In this document: in pieces, positions 7,532 to 15,879 of the stretch
Position numbering within the stretch: the stretch's first letter is position 1
Layout of the letters: each line of letters starts with the position of its first letter
From: Castellaniella hirudinis_A
Lineage (GTDB): Bacteria > Pseudomonadota > Gammaproteobacteria > Burkholderiales > Burkholderiaceae_B
NCBI RefSeq assembly: GCF_047468865.1
Contig: NZ_JBLGTV010000002.1
Location: 310,001 to 374,000, forward strand
DNA: 64,000 nucleotides
Direction of reading: 5' to 3'
Translations under genes and position numbers: made by a program
The notes under the pieces: model-generated
Told to the model about the DNA's origin: nothing
The model's input: only the letters and a program-made list of their open reading frames with translations
Databases searched by the model: none

Positions 7532-8830
7532 CTACATATGGCCGGGCAGCCAGGTGGCCAGTTCGGGGAAATACCACAGGATGAAAAGCATGAGCATCAT
7601 CAGGCCGAAATAGGGAGCGCAGACCCGGGCCAGGTAGGTGATCTCTTTGCCGGTCATGCTTTGCAGCACGAACAGGTTGAACCCCACCGGCGGTGTGATC
7701 TGGGCGGTTTCCACGGTGATGACCAGGAAGATGCCGAACCAGATCGGGTCGATACCGGCCGCCTGGATGATGGGCAGCACCACGCCCATGGTCAGGACGA
7801 TGGTGGAAATACCGTCCAGGAAGCAGCCCAGCACGATGTAGAAGATGCCGAGGACGACGAGCAGCATGCCGGGCGACAGATTGAGACCGCCGACGAACTC
7901 GGCCAACTGGCGGGGCAGGCCGATGTAGCCCATGGACAGCGTCATGAAGGCGGCACCCGACAGGATCAGGGCGATCATGCAGTACAGGCGTGTCGCCCCC
8001 AGCAGGGAATCGCGGAACGACTGCCAGTTCAGGGACTTTTGCCAGGCCGACAGCAGGAAGGCGCCGATCACGCCGATAGCGGCGGATTCGGTGGCTGTGG
8101 CGATGCCCGTATAGATGCTGGCGACCACGCCCAGGATCAGCAGCACAACGGGAATCAGCTGGTGCGATTCACGCAGCTTGTCGCGCAGGGGCAGGTGGCC
8201 TTCCGCTGATTCCGGCACGCGGTCGGGATGCAGCAGCGCCCAGCCGGCGATCCAGCCGCCGAACAGCAGCGCCAGCAGCACGCCGGGCACAACGCCGGCG
8301 ATAAAGAGCTTGGCGATCGAGGTTTCGGCCGCCACGCCGTAGACGATCAGGATGATCGACGGCGGGATCAGCAGGCCCAGGGTGGCGGGGCCGCCCAGCG
8401 AGCCGATGATCTGCGCGTCGGGGTAGCCCCGTTTGCGCAGTTCGGGCAGGTTCATGCGGCCCACTGTGACGCAGGTGGCGGCCGAGGAACCGCAGACCGA
8501 GGCGAAGATCGTGCAGCCCAGCACGTTGGTGTGCAGCAGGCGGCCGGGCAGACGGTTGACCCAGGGCGCCAGGCCGCGGAACAGGTTTTCCGACAAGTTG
8601 GTGCGGTAGAGGATTTCGCCCATCCAGATGAACAGCGGCAGGGCGGTCAGTGTCCAGCTGCTGGCGCTGCTCCAGATGGTCATGGCCATGGCGTCGCCGG
8701 CCGGCCGGCTGGAGAACAGTTCCATGCCGAACCAGGCCACGCCCGCGAGGGTCAGGCCGACCCAGACGCCGCCGCTCAACAGGGTCAGCAAGACGACGAT
8801 CAGAATGATGCCGACGGTGATTTCACTCAT
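7532..8830 (-). CDS. dctM: TRAP transporter large permease DctM
   Basis: A 432-residue membrane protein with 12-13 hydrophobic segments, the large permease of a tripartite ATP-independent periplasmic transporter. Family motifs include GSSAATCVTVGRM (residues about 114-126) and GLLIPPSIILIVYG (about 152-165). The last segment carries the usual ITPPVGFN. It overlaps the dctQ gene by 8 bases and forms an operon dctP-dctQ-dctM read leftward. Context with the GntR regulator and pxp genes suggests a carboxylate that contains a lactam or amide. Confidence 0.93.
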   Translation of the reverse strand: MSEITVGIILIVVLLTLLSGGVWVGLTLAGVAWFGMELFSSRPAGDAMAMTIWSSASSWTLTALPLFIWMGEILYRTNLSENLFRGLAPWVNRLPGRLLHTNVLGCTIFASVCGSSAATCVTVGRMNLPELRKRGYPDAQIIGSLGGPATLGLLIPPSIILIVYGVAAETSIAKLFIAGVVPGVLLALLFGGWIAGWALLHPDRVPESAEGHLPLRDKLRESHQLIPVVLLILGVVASIYTGIATATESAAIGVIGAFLLSAWQKSLNWQSFRDSLLGATRLYCMIALILSGAAFMTLSMGYIGLPRQLAEFVGGLNLSPGMLLVVLGIFYIVLGCFLDGISTIVLTMGVVLPIIQAAGIDPIWFGIFLVITVETAQITPPVGFNLFVLQSMTGKEITYLARVCAPYFGLMMLMLFILWYFPELATWLPGHM

Positions 8831-9332
8831 GATGCGGTTCCTCGCCAGTCTGGGCCGAAACGCGCTTTCCGAGGAGCTCCAGGCAGAACTCGTCGAGGAA
8901 GGCGATGAAGAAGATCAGGGTGCCGAGCGCCATGGAGATCTGCGGGATCCACAGGGGCGTGGCGTCGATGCCGGTGGAGATGTCCTGGAAATCCCAGGAC
9001 TGCCAGACCAGGCGGGCCGAATACAGGGCCAGGAAACTGGACAGCAGCACGGCGATGGCCAGGGCGATGAGTTCCAGCACCCGCCGCTTGGCGCCCTTGA
9101 GCATGCCCAGCACCAGGGTGACGCGGATGTGTTCGCCCTTTTTCAAGGTGCTGGCCAGGGCCATGAATCCCGCGCCGGCCATCAGGTAGCCGGCGTAGGA
9201 ATCGATGCCGCCCACGGGAAAGCCGGCCAGGCGGCCTGCGATGGAATAACTGACCATCAGCAGCACGCCGATCATGCCCAGGCCGGCGATCCAGCCGCTG
9301 CCGGTGTATAGGCCATCGAGGAATTTGCGCAT
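8823..9332 (-). CDS. dctQ: TRAP transporter small permease DctQ
   Basis: A 169-residue protein with four predicted membrane helices, the size and topology of DctQ. It couples the substrate-binding protein to the large permease. GKGEHIRV-like text (KKGEHIRVTLV) after the second helix is the usual DctQ signature. It begins 16 bases after dctP and overlaps dctM. Confidence 0.9.
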   Translation of the reverse strand: MRKFLDGLYTGSGWIAGLGMIGVLLMVSYSIAGRLAGFPVGGIDSYAGYLMAGAGFMALASTLKKGEHIRVTLVLGMLKGAKRRVLELIALAIAVLLSSFLALYSARLVWQSWDFQDISTGIDATPLWIPQISMALGTLIFFIAFLDEFCLELLGKRVSAQTGEEPHHE

Positions 9333-9348
9333 GGCGGGCTCCGGGGGA

Positions 9349-10383
9349 TCAGTTGGCGGTCGTGGCTTGCTGGATCATGCGGGCGTTCGCCCCCTGGCCG
9401 AGGGCGCGCATCCGGCCCGAGGCGTCCAGGACTTCCTTGCCTTCGGCGCCGGCGGTATTCAGCCATTCACGGATGACGGTCTGGCCGATTTCGACCAGTT
9501 CGGACTTGAGTTGGGGGGTGGGTTCGTCGACCTGCATGCCGTTTTCCTTGAGCTTGGCGATGGAGTCCTCGTCGACCTTGCGGGATTCTTCCCAGCCGCG
9601 TTTTTCTGCGGCGGCGGCCGCCTGACGGACGGCTTCCTGGGTGGCCGGGCTCAATGACTCGAAGGCGCGCTTGTTGGCGACCACGGCGTTCTTGGGAATC
9701 CAGGCCTGGACGTTGGTGTAGTGCTTCAGGTTTTCGTAGAGCTTGTTGTCCGCCCCGGTGGCGCTGGAGGTGATCAGGCCGTCGACCACGCCCGTGGCCA
9801 GCGCTTGGGACAGTTCGGCTTCTTGAACCGTGACCGGTTGTGCGTCGATCAATTCGCCGATGCGCGCCGTGGTCGGGCTGTACACGCGCCATTTCAGGCC
9901 TTTGAGATCTGCGGCCGACTGGATTGGCTTGTTGGTGTAGATGCCCTGCGGCGGCCAGGCCACGGCATACAGCAGCACCATGCCTTGCTGATCCAGCTTC
10001 TTTTCCAGCAGCGGGCGCTGGGCCTGGTACAGCTTCCAGGCTTCGTCGTAGTTGCTGACCAGGAAGGGCAGACCGTCCAGGCCGAACACCGGCCATTCAT
10101 TCTGGAAGCTGACCATGAAGAATTCGCCCGCCTGGGCCTGGTTGCCCTGCACGGCGCGCTTGATTTCGGGCATCTTGAACAGGGATGCGCCCGAGTGGAC
10201 GGTGATCTTCAGATCCCCTTGGGTCGCCTGATCGACATCCTTGGAAAACTGGGCGAGATTTTTCGAATGGAAATTGAAGGCGGGGTAGGCCGAGGCGAGA
10301 TCCCACTGTGTGGCGGCCTGCGACTGGAAGGAGAGGCCGAGGCCGGCGATCAGGGCGGTGGCAAAGAGAGTACGGCGCTTCAT
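9349..10383 (-). CDS. dctP: TRAP transporter substrate-binding protein DctP
   Basis: A 344-residue periplasmic protein. The start at 10383 has an AGGAG site and a clear signal peptide (MKRRTLFATALIAGLGLSF, cleavage after SQA near residue 23); an upstream in-frame ATG would bury the signal peptide and is rejected. DctP landmarks are seen: FKMPEIKRAVQGNQAQAGEF, GLKWRVYSPTTARIGELI with the Arg that binds the substrate carboxylate, and QEAELSQALATGVVDGLITS. It is the first gene of the TRAP operon. A palindrome-rich promoter region and the GntR gene lie upstream. Confidence 0.93.
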   Translation of the reverse strand: MKRRTLFATALIAGLGLSFQSQAATQWDLASAYPAFNFHSKNLAQFSKDVDQATQGDLKITVHSGASLFKMPEIKRAVQGNQAQAGEFFMVSFQNEWPVFGLDGLPFLVSNYDEAWKLYQAQRPLLEKKLDQQGMVLLYAVAWPPQGIYTNKPIQSAADLKGLKWRVYSPTTARIGELIDAQPVTVQEAELSQALATGVVDGLITSSATGADNKLYENLKHYTNVQAWIPKNAVVANKRAFESLSPATQEAVRQAAAAAEKRGWEESRKVDEDSIAKLKENGMQVDEPTPQLKSELVEIGQTVIREWLNTAGAEGKEVLDASGRMRALGQGANARMIQQATTAN

Positions 10384-10514
10384 GGAGGACTCCTGGAAAA
10401 CGATCGTGGAACATTGCCCGGCAGGCCGGCGACGGTGCGGTCTCAGACACCGGCCATTGGCAATGGCGTGTGACAAAGATAGAGCATCCATAATCGGCAG
10501 TCGATTAGGGTTTT

Positions 10515-10586
10515 CAACAATAATGTTGGTTTTGTAGTTGATTTATTCTCTAGTCGTTCATTTTATATTTTTAATTGTTGAACAAT
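10515..10586. promoter_or_regulatory. Promoter/operator region of the TRAP operon with two palindromes
   Basis: An AT-rich stretch between the GntR gene and dctP. CAACA-N4-TGTTG lies at 10515-10528 and the perfect ATTGTT-G-AACAAT at 10574-10586. The inner TTGTTGAACAA fits the FadR-subfamily operator consensus TNGTNNNACNA, and the same pattern stands before pxpA at 11359-11373. It is likely bound by the adjacent regulator. Confidence 0.6.
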
Positions 10587-10662
10587 AATGACGAGAAATC
10601 CACAAAAAGGCCGAAGCGCCCGCCTGCAAGGGCGGCGCCGGGGGGTACGGTGCGATGAGCCG

Positions 10663-11334
10663 TCAGTCGACGTGGGCGGAATACACGGACAGCACCATGC
10701 GTTCGGATTGGATCAGGTAGCTTTCCAGGTTGCGCGCCGCCGTTGCCGTGTCGCCCAGGTCGAACAATTCCAGCAGGCGGCTGTTCAGGTCGACGAAGGG
10801 CGCATGCAGATATTCGGGATCGTCCAGCAGGCCGAAGGCCAGCCGCAGTTCGGCGGAGATGTCGGCGAACATCGCCGACAGGCGCACACTGTCGGCCAGC
10901 GCCACGATGGCGGCATGGAACATCATGTTGGCCGACCCGACTTCGAGCCAATCGCCGGCGTCGCGCATGCGGCGGGCCTGTTCCATGGCCTGTTCCATGC
11001 GTTTGTGGGCGGGATGGCGCGGCCAGGCCTGCGCCAGTGCCTGGCATTCGATCAGGCGGCGAACCCGGTAGATGTCGATGATGTCGGCGATAGAGGGCAC
11101 CACCACCGAGACCCCGCGATTGGGCTCGTGGCGCAGCAGCCCCTCTTTGGACAGGATTCGGAAGGCTTCGCGCAAGGTGTTGCGCGAAACTTCCAGCTGC
11201 TCGCTCAGGCCTGCCTCGGACAGACGCTGCCCGGCCCGAAGCTGGCCGTGGATGAGCTGCTGGCGAATGGTTTCCGCCACCGTGTCGGTCAGACTCAGCG
11301 TGGCGCTGGGATTGGGATAATGGCGAGTATGCAT
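10663..11334 (-). CDS. GntR-family regulator, FadR subfamily (FCD domain)
   Basis: A 223-residue regulator. The N-terminal winged helix has the GntR signature (VAETIRQQLIHGQLRAGQRL, then SRNTLREAFRILSKEGLL, residues about 18-68). The C-terminal all-helical FCD ligand domain contains the RRLIE and FH-x-A metal/ligand residues. It sits between the TRAP operon and the divergent pxpA operon. Two matching palindromes flank it, so it is probably the local repressor responding to the transported substrate or a derivative. Confidence 0.9.
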   Translation of the reverse strand: MHTRHYPNPSATLSLTDTVAETIRQQLIHGQLRAGQRLSEAGLSEQLEVSRNTLREAFRILSKEGLLRHEPNRGVSVVVPSIADIIDIYRVRRLIECQALAQAWPRHPAHKRMEQAMEQARRMRDAGDWLEVGSANMMFHAAIVALADSVRLSAMFADISAELRLAFGLLDDPEYLHAPFVDLNSRLLELFDLGDTATAARNLESYLIQSERMVLSVYSAHVD

Positions 11335-11358
11335 GAGAAGCCCCGAAAATTCAGCCAG

Positions 11359-11373
11359 GATCGTTCAACGATC
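11359..11373. promoter_or_regulatory. Perfect palindrome GATCGTT-C-AACGATC between GntR gene and pxpA
   Basis: Fifteen bases, fully symmetric, centred in the 71-base divergent region. It contains TCGTTCAACGA, matching TNGTNNNACNA as does the site at 10574-10586. It should control the regulator itself and the pxpA operon. Confidence 0.65.
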
Positions 11374-11405
11374 TGCGGCGTATTTTGCAATGATAAGGAA
11401 CGCAC

Positions 11406-12170
11406 ATGGATTTGAACAGCGATCTGGGTGAAAGCTTTGGCGCCTGGCGCATGGGCGATGACGCCGCCATGCTGGACATCGTCACCAGCGCCAACGTGGC
11501 TTGCGGTTTTCATGCCGGGGATCCGGCCGGTATGCTGGACACCCTGCGCGCGGCGGCCGCGCGCGGCGTGGCGATCGGGGCGCACGTGGCCTATCCCGAT
11601 CTGGCGGGCTTTGGCCGACGCAACATGGATCCTTCCAGCCGCGAACTGGTGGCGGACGTGATCTACCAGATCGGCGCCCTGCGGGGCCTGGCCGCGGCGG
11701 CGGGTGCCCGCGTGACCTACGTCAAGCCGCATGGCGCTTTGTACAACACCATTGCGCGCGACGAACGCCAGGCGTCGGACGTCATCGCCGCGCTGCTGGC
11801 GCTCGACCCCGGCCTGGTTCTGATGGGGCTCGCCGGCTCGCCCTTGTTGGACTGGGCGCAGGCCCGCGGTCTGCGCGTCGTGGCCGAAGCTTTCGCGGAT
11901 CGGGCCTATGCGCCGGACGGCGCGCTGGTGTCGCGCCGCGAGGCCGGCGCCGTGCTGCACGACCCCGACCAGGTCGCCGAGCGCATGCTCGACCTGGTTC
12001 GCACGGGCGAAATCACCGCCATCGATGGCAGCCGCGTGCGCCTGCGGGCCGATTCCATCTGCGTGCACGGCGACAGCCCGGGGGCTGTGGCCATGGCGCG
12101 CGCGGTGCGGCGGCGGTTGGAGGCGGCTGGCGTGACCCTGGCGCCGTTTGCCGGGGAGCGGCTTTCATGA
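11406..12170 (+). CDS. pxpA: 5-oxoprolinase subunit A (PxpA, LamB/YcsF family)
   Basis: A 254-residue cytoplasmic protein of the LamB/YcsF family. The opening DLNSDLGESFG, SANVACGFHAGDP, GAHVAYPDLAGFGRR and VKPHGALYN are the conserved metal/active-site stretches. In PxpABC, this subunit works with PxpB and PxpC in ATP-dependent opening of 5-oxoproline. Here its stop overlaps the fused PxpBC gene (ATGA), and a biotin carboxylase follows. The true substrate may therefore be another lactam or amide. Confidence 0.9.
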   Translation: MDLNSDLGESFGAWRMGDDAAMLDIVTSANVACGFHAGDPAGMLDTLRAAAARGVAIGAHVAYPDLAGFGRRNMDPSSRELVADVIYQIGALRGLAAAAGARVTYVKPHGALYNTIARDERQASDVIAALLALDPGLVLMGLAGSPLLDWAQARGLRVVAEAFADRAYAPDGALVSRREAGAVLHDPDQVAERMLDLVRTGEITAIDGSRVRLRADSICVHGDSPGAVAMARAVRRRLEAAGVTLAPFAGERLS

Positions 12171-13837
12171 TCATGCCGCGCTGCCTGCCCGCCGGCGATG
12201 GCGCCGTGCTGGCGGAACTCCGCTCCCTGGACGAAACGCTGGCCTTGTTCCAGGCGCTCGGCCGGCGGCCGGCCGGTGTGGAGGATGTCGTGCCCGCCGC
12301 GCGCACGCTGCTGGTGCTGTTTCGCCCGTCCGCGCTGTCGGCGAGGGATGTGGCCGACTGGCTGCGGCGGACTGCGGCCGCCTTGACGGCTGTCTCTGAT
12401 GACGCATCGGGCGCGCCGCTCGCCGCTTCCGATGCGCGGCTGGTAGAGATCCCCGTGCGCTATGAGGGCGAGGATCTGGACGAGGTCGCCGCGCTGCTCG
12501 GGCTGACGCGCGCCGAGTTGATCGAGCGCCACACCGGCAGCGACTACCTGGCGGCTTTCGCGGGCTTCGCGCCGGGCTTCGTTTACCTGGCGGGCGGCGA
12601 TCCCTGTTTCCACGGCATCCCCCGGCGGGCCGCGCCGCGTGTGCGCGTTCCTGCGGGATCCGTGGCCGTGGCGGGGGACTTCAGCGCCGTGTATCCCTCC
12701 GACAGCCCCGGCGGCTGGCAATTGCTGGGCGTGACGCCCTGGCGGATGTGGGACATGGAGCGGGTCGAACCAGCGTTGGTGCGACCCGGTTTTCGCGTGC
12801 GTTTCCGCGACCTGGAAGCTGCCGGTGCCGCTTATAGTCTGCCTGGCGAAAACGCCTGCCCGCCGGCCGACGGCGCGGTCAAGGCCGCGTCCATGGGGCC
12901 TGCGGCCGCTGCCGCGCCGTCGGCTTGCTTTGAAGTGCTGTCCGCCGGGACGCAAACCCTGGTGCAGGATCTGGGCCGCCCCGGCTTGACCGGCATGGGC
13001 GTGTCGCTGTCCGGGGCGCTGGATCGGGGCGCGTTGCGCGCCGCCAACCGGATCGTCGGCAATCCGGCTGATGCGCCCGTGCTGGAAAACGCCCTGGGCG
13101 GACTGCGCCTGGCGTGCCGAGGACGGGCCGTTGTGGCCATCACCGGCGCCCAGGCGCAGATCCATCTGACGACGGCGGGAGGTGTCCGTCTTCCCGCCGC
13201 TTCGGGCCAGCCGCTGGCGCTCGACGATGGCGACGAACTGCGGATCGGTGCCCCGGGCGCCGGCGTGCGCTGCTACGTGGCCGTGAGGGGCGGCTGGGAC
13301 GTGGCGCCCGTGCTGGGCAGCTGCGCCACCGACACGCTGGCGGGCATCGGGCCGGCACCGCTGCGTTCAGGCGACCGGTTGCGGGTGGGCACGGCCCCGG
13401 GCGGCGTGCGCCCCAGCGCCGTCCTGGCCGATGCCGCTGCACCGCCGCCTCCGCCCCGGAGAGGCGCGCTCGTTGTTTTGGATATCGTCCTGGGGCCGCG
13501 TTCGGACTGGTTTTCCCCGGCGGCGCTCGACCTGCTCGCCCAGCAGGAGTGGACGGTCACGCCCCAATCGGATCGGGTCGGCATGCGTCTGACCGGGCCC
13601 GAGCCACTGACGCGCAGCCGCCAGGGCGAGCTGCCCAGCGAGGGCACTGTGGCCGGCGCCATCCAGGTGCCGGCCAGCGGCCAGCCAGTCCTGTTCCTGG
13701 CCGACCATCCGCTGACTGGCGGCTACCCGGTGATTGGCGCGGTCGTCGGCCGCGACCTGGATCGCGCCGCCCAAATTCCCGTGGGCGCCCGCCTGCGCTT
13801 CCGGCCCACCGGGCCCTTCAAGGAAATCTTGCCATGA
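12167..13837 (+). CDS. Fused PxpB-PxpC (KipI-KipA-like carboxyltransferase-fold protein)
   Basis: A 556-residue fusion of two proteins usually encoded separately. Residues 1-225 are PxpB/KipI-like (GFAPGFVYL, PRRAAPRVRVPAGSVAVAG, SPGGWQLLG). After an Ala/Pro linker, residues about 258-556 are PxpC/KipA-like (QDLGRPGLTGMGVSLSGALD, RVGMRLTG, ADHPLTGGYPVI). The same two-lobed fold is the carboxyltransferase domain of urea amidolyase. It starts at ATG 12167 overlapping the pxpA stop; a second in-frame ATG is at 12173. Its own stop overlaps the biotin carboxylase start. Confidence 0.9.
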   Translation: MIMPRCLPAGDGAVLAELRSLDETLALFQALGRRPAGVEDVVPAARTLLVLFRPSALSARDVADWLRRTAAALTAVSDDASGAPLAASDARLVEIPVRYEGEDLDEVAALLGLTRAELIERHTGSDYLAAFAGFAPGFVYLAGGDPCFHGIPRRAAPRVRVPAGSVAVAGDFSAVYPSDSPGGWQLLGVTPWRMWDMERVEPALVRPGFRVRFRDLEAAGAAYSLPGENACPPADGAVKAASMGPAAAAAPSACFEVLSAGTQTLVQDLGRPGLTGMGVSLSGALDRGALRAANRIVGNPADAPVLENALGGLRLACRGRAVVAITGAQAQIHLTTAGGVRLPAASGQPLALDDGDELRIGAPGAGVRCYVAVRGGWDVAPVLGSCATDTLAGIGPAPLRSGDRLRVGTAPGGVRPSAVLADAAAPPPPPRRGALVVLDIVLGPRSDWFSPAALDLLAQQEWTVTPQSDRVGMRLTGPEPLTRSRQGELPSEGTVAGAIQVPASGQPVLFLADHPLTGGYPVIGAVVGRDLDRAAQIPVGARLRFRPTGPFKEILP

Positions 13838-15603
13838 TCCGTAAAGTCTTGATCGCCAACCGGGGCGAGATCGCCGTGCGCATCGCGCGCGCCTGCGCCG
13901 ATTATGGCGTGCGCTCGATTGCCGTGTACGCCGACGACGACGCCGATGCGCTGCATGTGCGCCAGGCCGACGAGGCCTGGGCGTTGGCGGGCCGCCGGCC
14001 CGCCGAAACCTACTTGAACATCGACAAGCTGCTGGCCGTCGCCAAGCGCTCCGGGGCCGACGCCGTTCATCCGGGCTACGGGTTTTTGTCCGAGCGGGCG
14101 GAATTCGCGCGCGCCGTGATCGAAGCCGGCCTGGCCTGGATCGGCCCCCCGCCCGAAGCCATCGAGGCGCTCGGCGACAAGGTGGCCGCGCGGCGGATCG
14201 CCCAGGCCGTGGGCGCGCCGCTGGTGGCGGGCACGGAGGGGCCGGTCGCCAGCGGCATCGAAGCCCTGGCCTTCGCCGAGGCGCACGGCCTGCCCATCGC
14301 CATCAAGGCGGCGTTTGGCGGCGGCGGGCGCGGCCTGAAGGTGGCCTGGCGGCTGGACGAGGTGGCCGAACTGTATGAATCCGCCGTGCGCGAAGCCACG
14401 GCGGCCTTCGGCCGGGGAGAGTGCTTCATCGAGCAGTTTCTCGATCGGCCGCGCCATATCGAGGCACAGGTGATCGCCGATGCCCACGGGCGGGTGGTGG
14501 TGCTGGGTGACCGCGATTGCTCGCTGCAGCGGCGCAACCAGAAGCTGGTCGAAGAAGCCCCCGCCCCTTTCCTTTCAAACGAGCAGCGCGCCCGCATCCA
14601 CCAGGCCGCGCGCGATATCTGCGCCCGGGCCGGCTACGTCGGCGCGGGGACGGTCGAGTTCCTGCTGGCGCGTGATGGCCGCATTTCCTTCCTGGAGGTC
14701 AATACCCGCCTGCAGGTCGAGCATCCCGTGACCGAAGAAACCGCCGGTCTGGATCTGGTGGTGGAGCAATTGCGCATCGCCGATGGCCTGCCGCTGTCGA
14801 TCGAGTCCACGCCCGCGCCGCGTGGGCACAGCTTGGAGTTCCGCATCAATGCCGAAGATCCGGGGCGCGGTTATCTGCCGACGCCGGGACTCGTCGCGCT
14901 TTTCGCGCCGCCTTCGGGGCCGGGCGTGCGCATCGACAGCGGCGTGGTGTCCGGTTCGCGGGTGCCGGGCGTATTCGATTCCCTGCTGGCCAAGCTGATC
15001 GTGAGCGGCGCGACGCGGGAACAGGCCCTGGCCCGCGCGCGCCGCGCACTGCGGGAATTCGAGATCGAAGGCGTCGCGTCTGTCCTGCCCTTTCACCGCG
15101 CCGTGGTTGACCAGGCCGATTTCATTGGCCAGCAAGGCTTTGGCGTGCATACACGCTGGATCGAAACGGAGTTCGCCGTCGATCTGGCCGACGCGCCCAG
15201 GCCCCCGGTGCAGGCAGGTGCGCCGCTGCGGCGCACCTTCGTCGAAATCGATGGCCGCCGCGTGTCTCTGGGGCTGCCGGCGGACATGCTGGGCGTGGCG
15301 CCGGCGATTGGCGTCGTGACGGGCGGCATGGCCTCCGACGTCGATGACCGTCCCTCGGATATCGTGTCCCAGGCCGCTCCCGGCACGGTGACGGCGCCGA
15401 TCGCCGGCACGCTGCTGTCCTGGCGGGTTCAGGCGGGCGCGACGGTCGAGGAGGGGCAGGTGCTGGCTGTGATGGAAGCGATGAAGATGGAAGCGCAGGT
15501 GCTGGCGCCCATCGCGGGCGTGCTGCGCCAGGCGGTGGCGGCGGGCGCTTTTGTCGAGGCCGACGCACCGCTGGGGCGGATCGAAGGGGTGCGGCACGCC
15601 TAG
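13834..15603 (+). CDS. Biotin carboxylase fused to a biotin carboxyl carrier domain
   Basis: A 589-residue protein. The biotin carboxylase part covers residues 1-450. It holds ANRGEIAVRIARA, HPGYGFLSE, the ATP-grasp glycine loop KAAFGGGGRGLK, and EVNTRLQVEHPVTE. A linker follows, and a C-terminal lipoyl-like domain ends with EAMKMEAQV, whose Lys is the biotinylation site. It should carboxylate biotin with bicarbonate and ATP and hand the group to the carboxyltransferase fold of the preceding fused PxpBC. It is the last gene of the three-gene operon. The stop codon coincides with the first bases of a palindromic repeat. Confidence 0.92.
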   Translation: MIRKVLIANRGEIAVRIARACADYGVRSIAVYADDDADALHVRQADEAWALAGRRPAETYLNIDKLLAVAKRSGADAVHPGYGFLSERAEFARAVIEAGLAWIGPPPEAIEALGDKVAARRIAQAVGAPLVAGTEGPVASGIEALAFAEAHGLPIAIKAAFGGGGRGLKVAWRLDEVAELYESAVREATAAFGRGECFIEQFLDRPRHIEAQVIADAHGRVVVLGDRDCSLQRRNQKLVEEAPAPFLSNEQRARIHQAARDICARAGYVGAGTVEFLLARDGRISFLEVNTRLQVEHPVTEETAGLDLVVEQLRIADGLPLSIESTPAPRGHSLEFRINAEDPGRGYLPTPGLVALFAPPSGPGVRIDSGVVSGSRVPGVFDSLLAKLIVSGATREQALARARRALREFEIEGVASVLPFHRAVVDQADFIGQQGFGVHTRWIETEFAVDLADAPRPPVQAGAPLRRTFVEIDGRRVSLGLPADMLGVAPAIGVVTGGMASDVDDRPSDIVSQAAPGTVTAPIAGTLLSWRVQAGATVEEGQVLAVMEAMKMEAQVLAPIAGVLRQAVAAGAFVEADAPLGRIEGVRHA

Positions 15604-15764
15604 TGTCCTGTTTGGTTAGTTCGTGTATTCAGATTCGGATGCATGGGCTTGTCAGACAAGGCGCAAACCGCAGCGATAGCCGGTGCTATCGCGAGGATTT
15701 GCAACGCAGTATGGCGAGCCCAGGCACCGAAGATGAGTATTTGAATTAGCCAAACAGGACACTA
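15601..15764. repeat. 164-bp palindromic repeat with 15-bp terminal inverted repeats (MITE-like)
   Basis: TAGTGTCCTGTTTGG at 15601-15615 is repeated inverted at 15750-15764. Inward, the two halves stay imperfectly complementary for about 80 bases up to a central hairpin CGATAGC-CGGT-GCTATCG. The whole element can therefore fold as one long hairpin. Its first TAG is the stop codon of the biotin carboxylase gene. There is no coding capacity. It may be a non-autonomous mobile repeat or act as a transcription end. Confidence 0.75.
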
Positions 15765-15879
15765 GTGCCCTGAGCGAGCCGACGCGCCGTGTAGCCCACG
15801 CGGCGGCGGACGGGGCGGCCTTCCCCAAGACCGGGGCCGTCCGGCCGTAGATGCCGGGACGGGGCTGTCCCCGCCCCCC

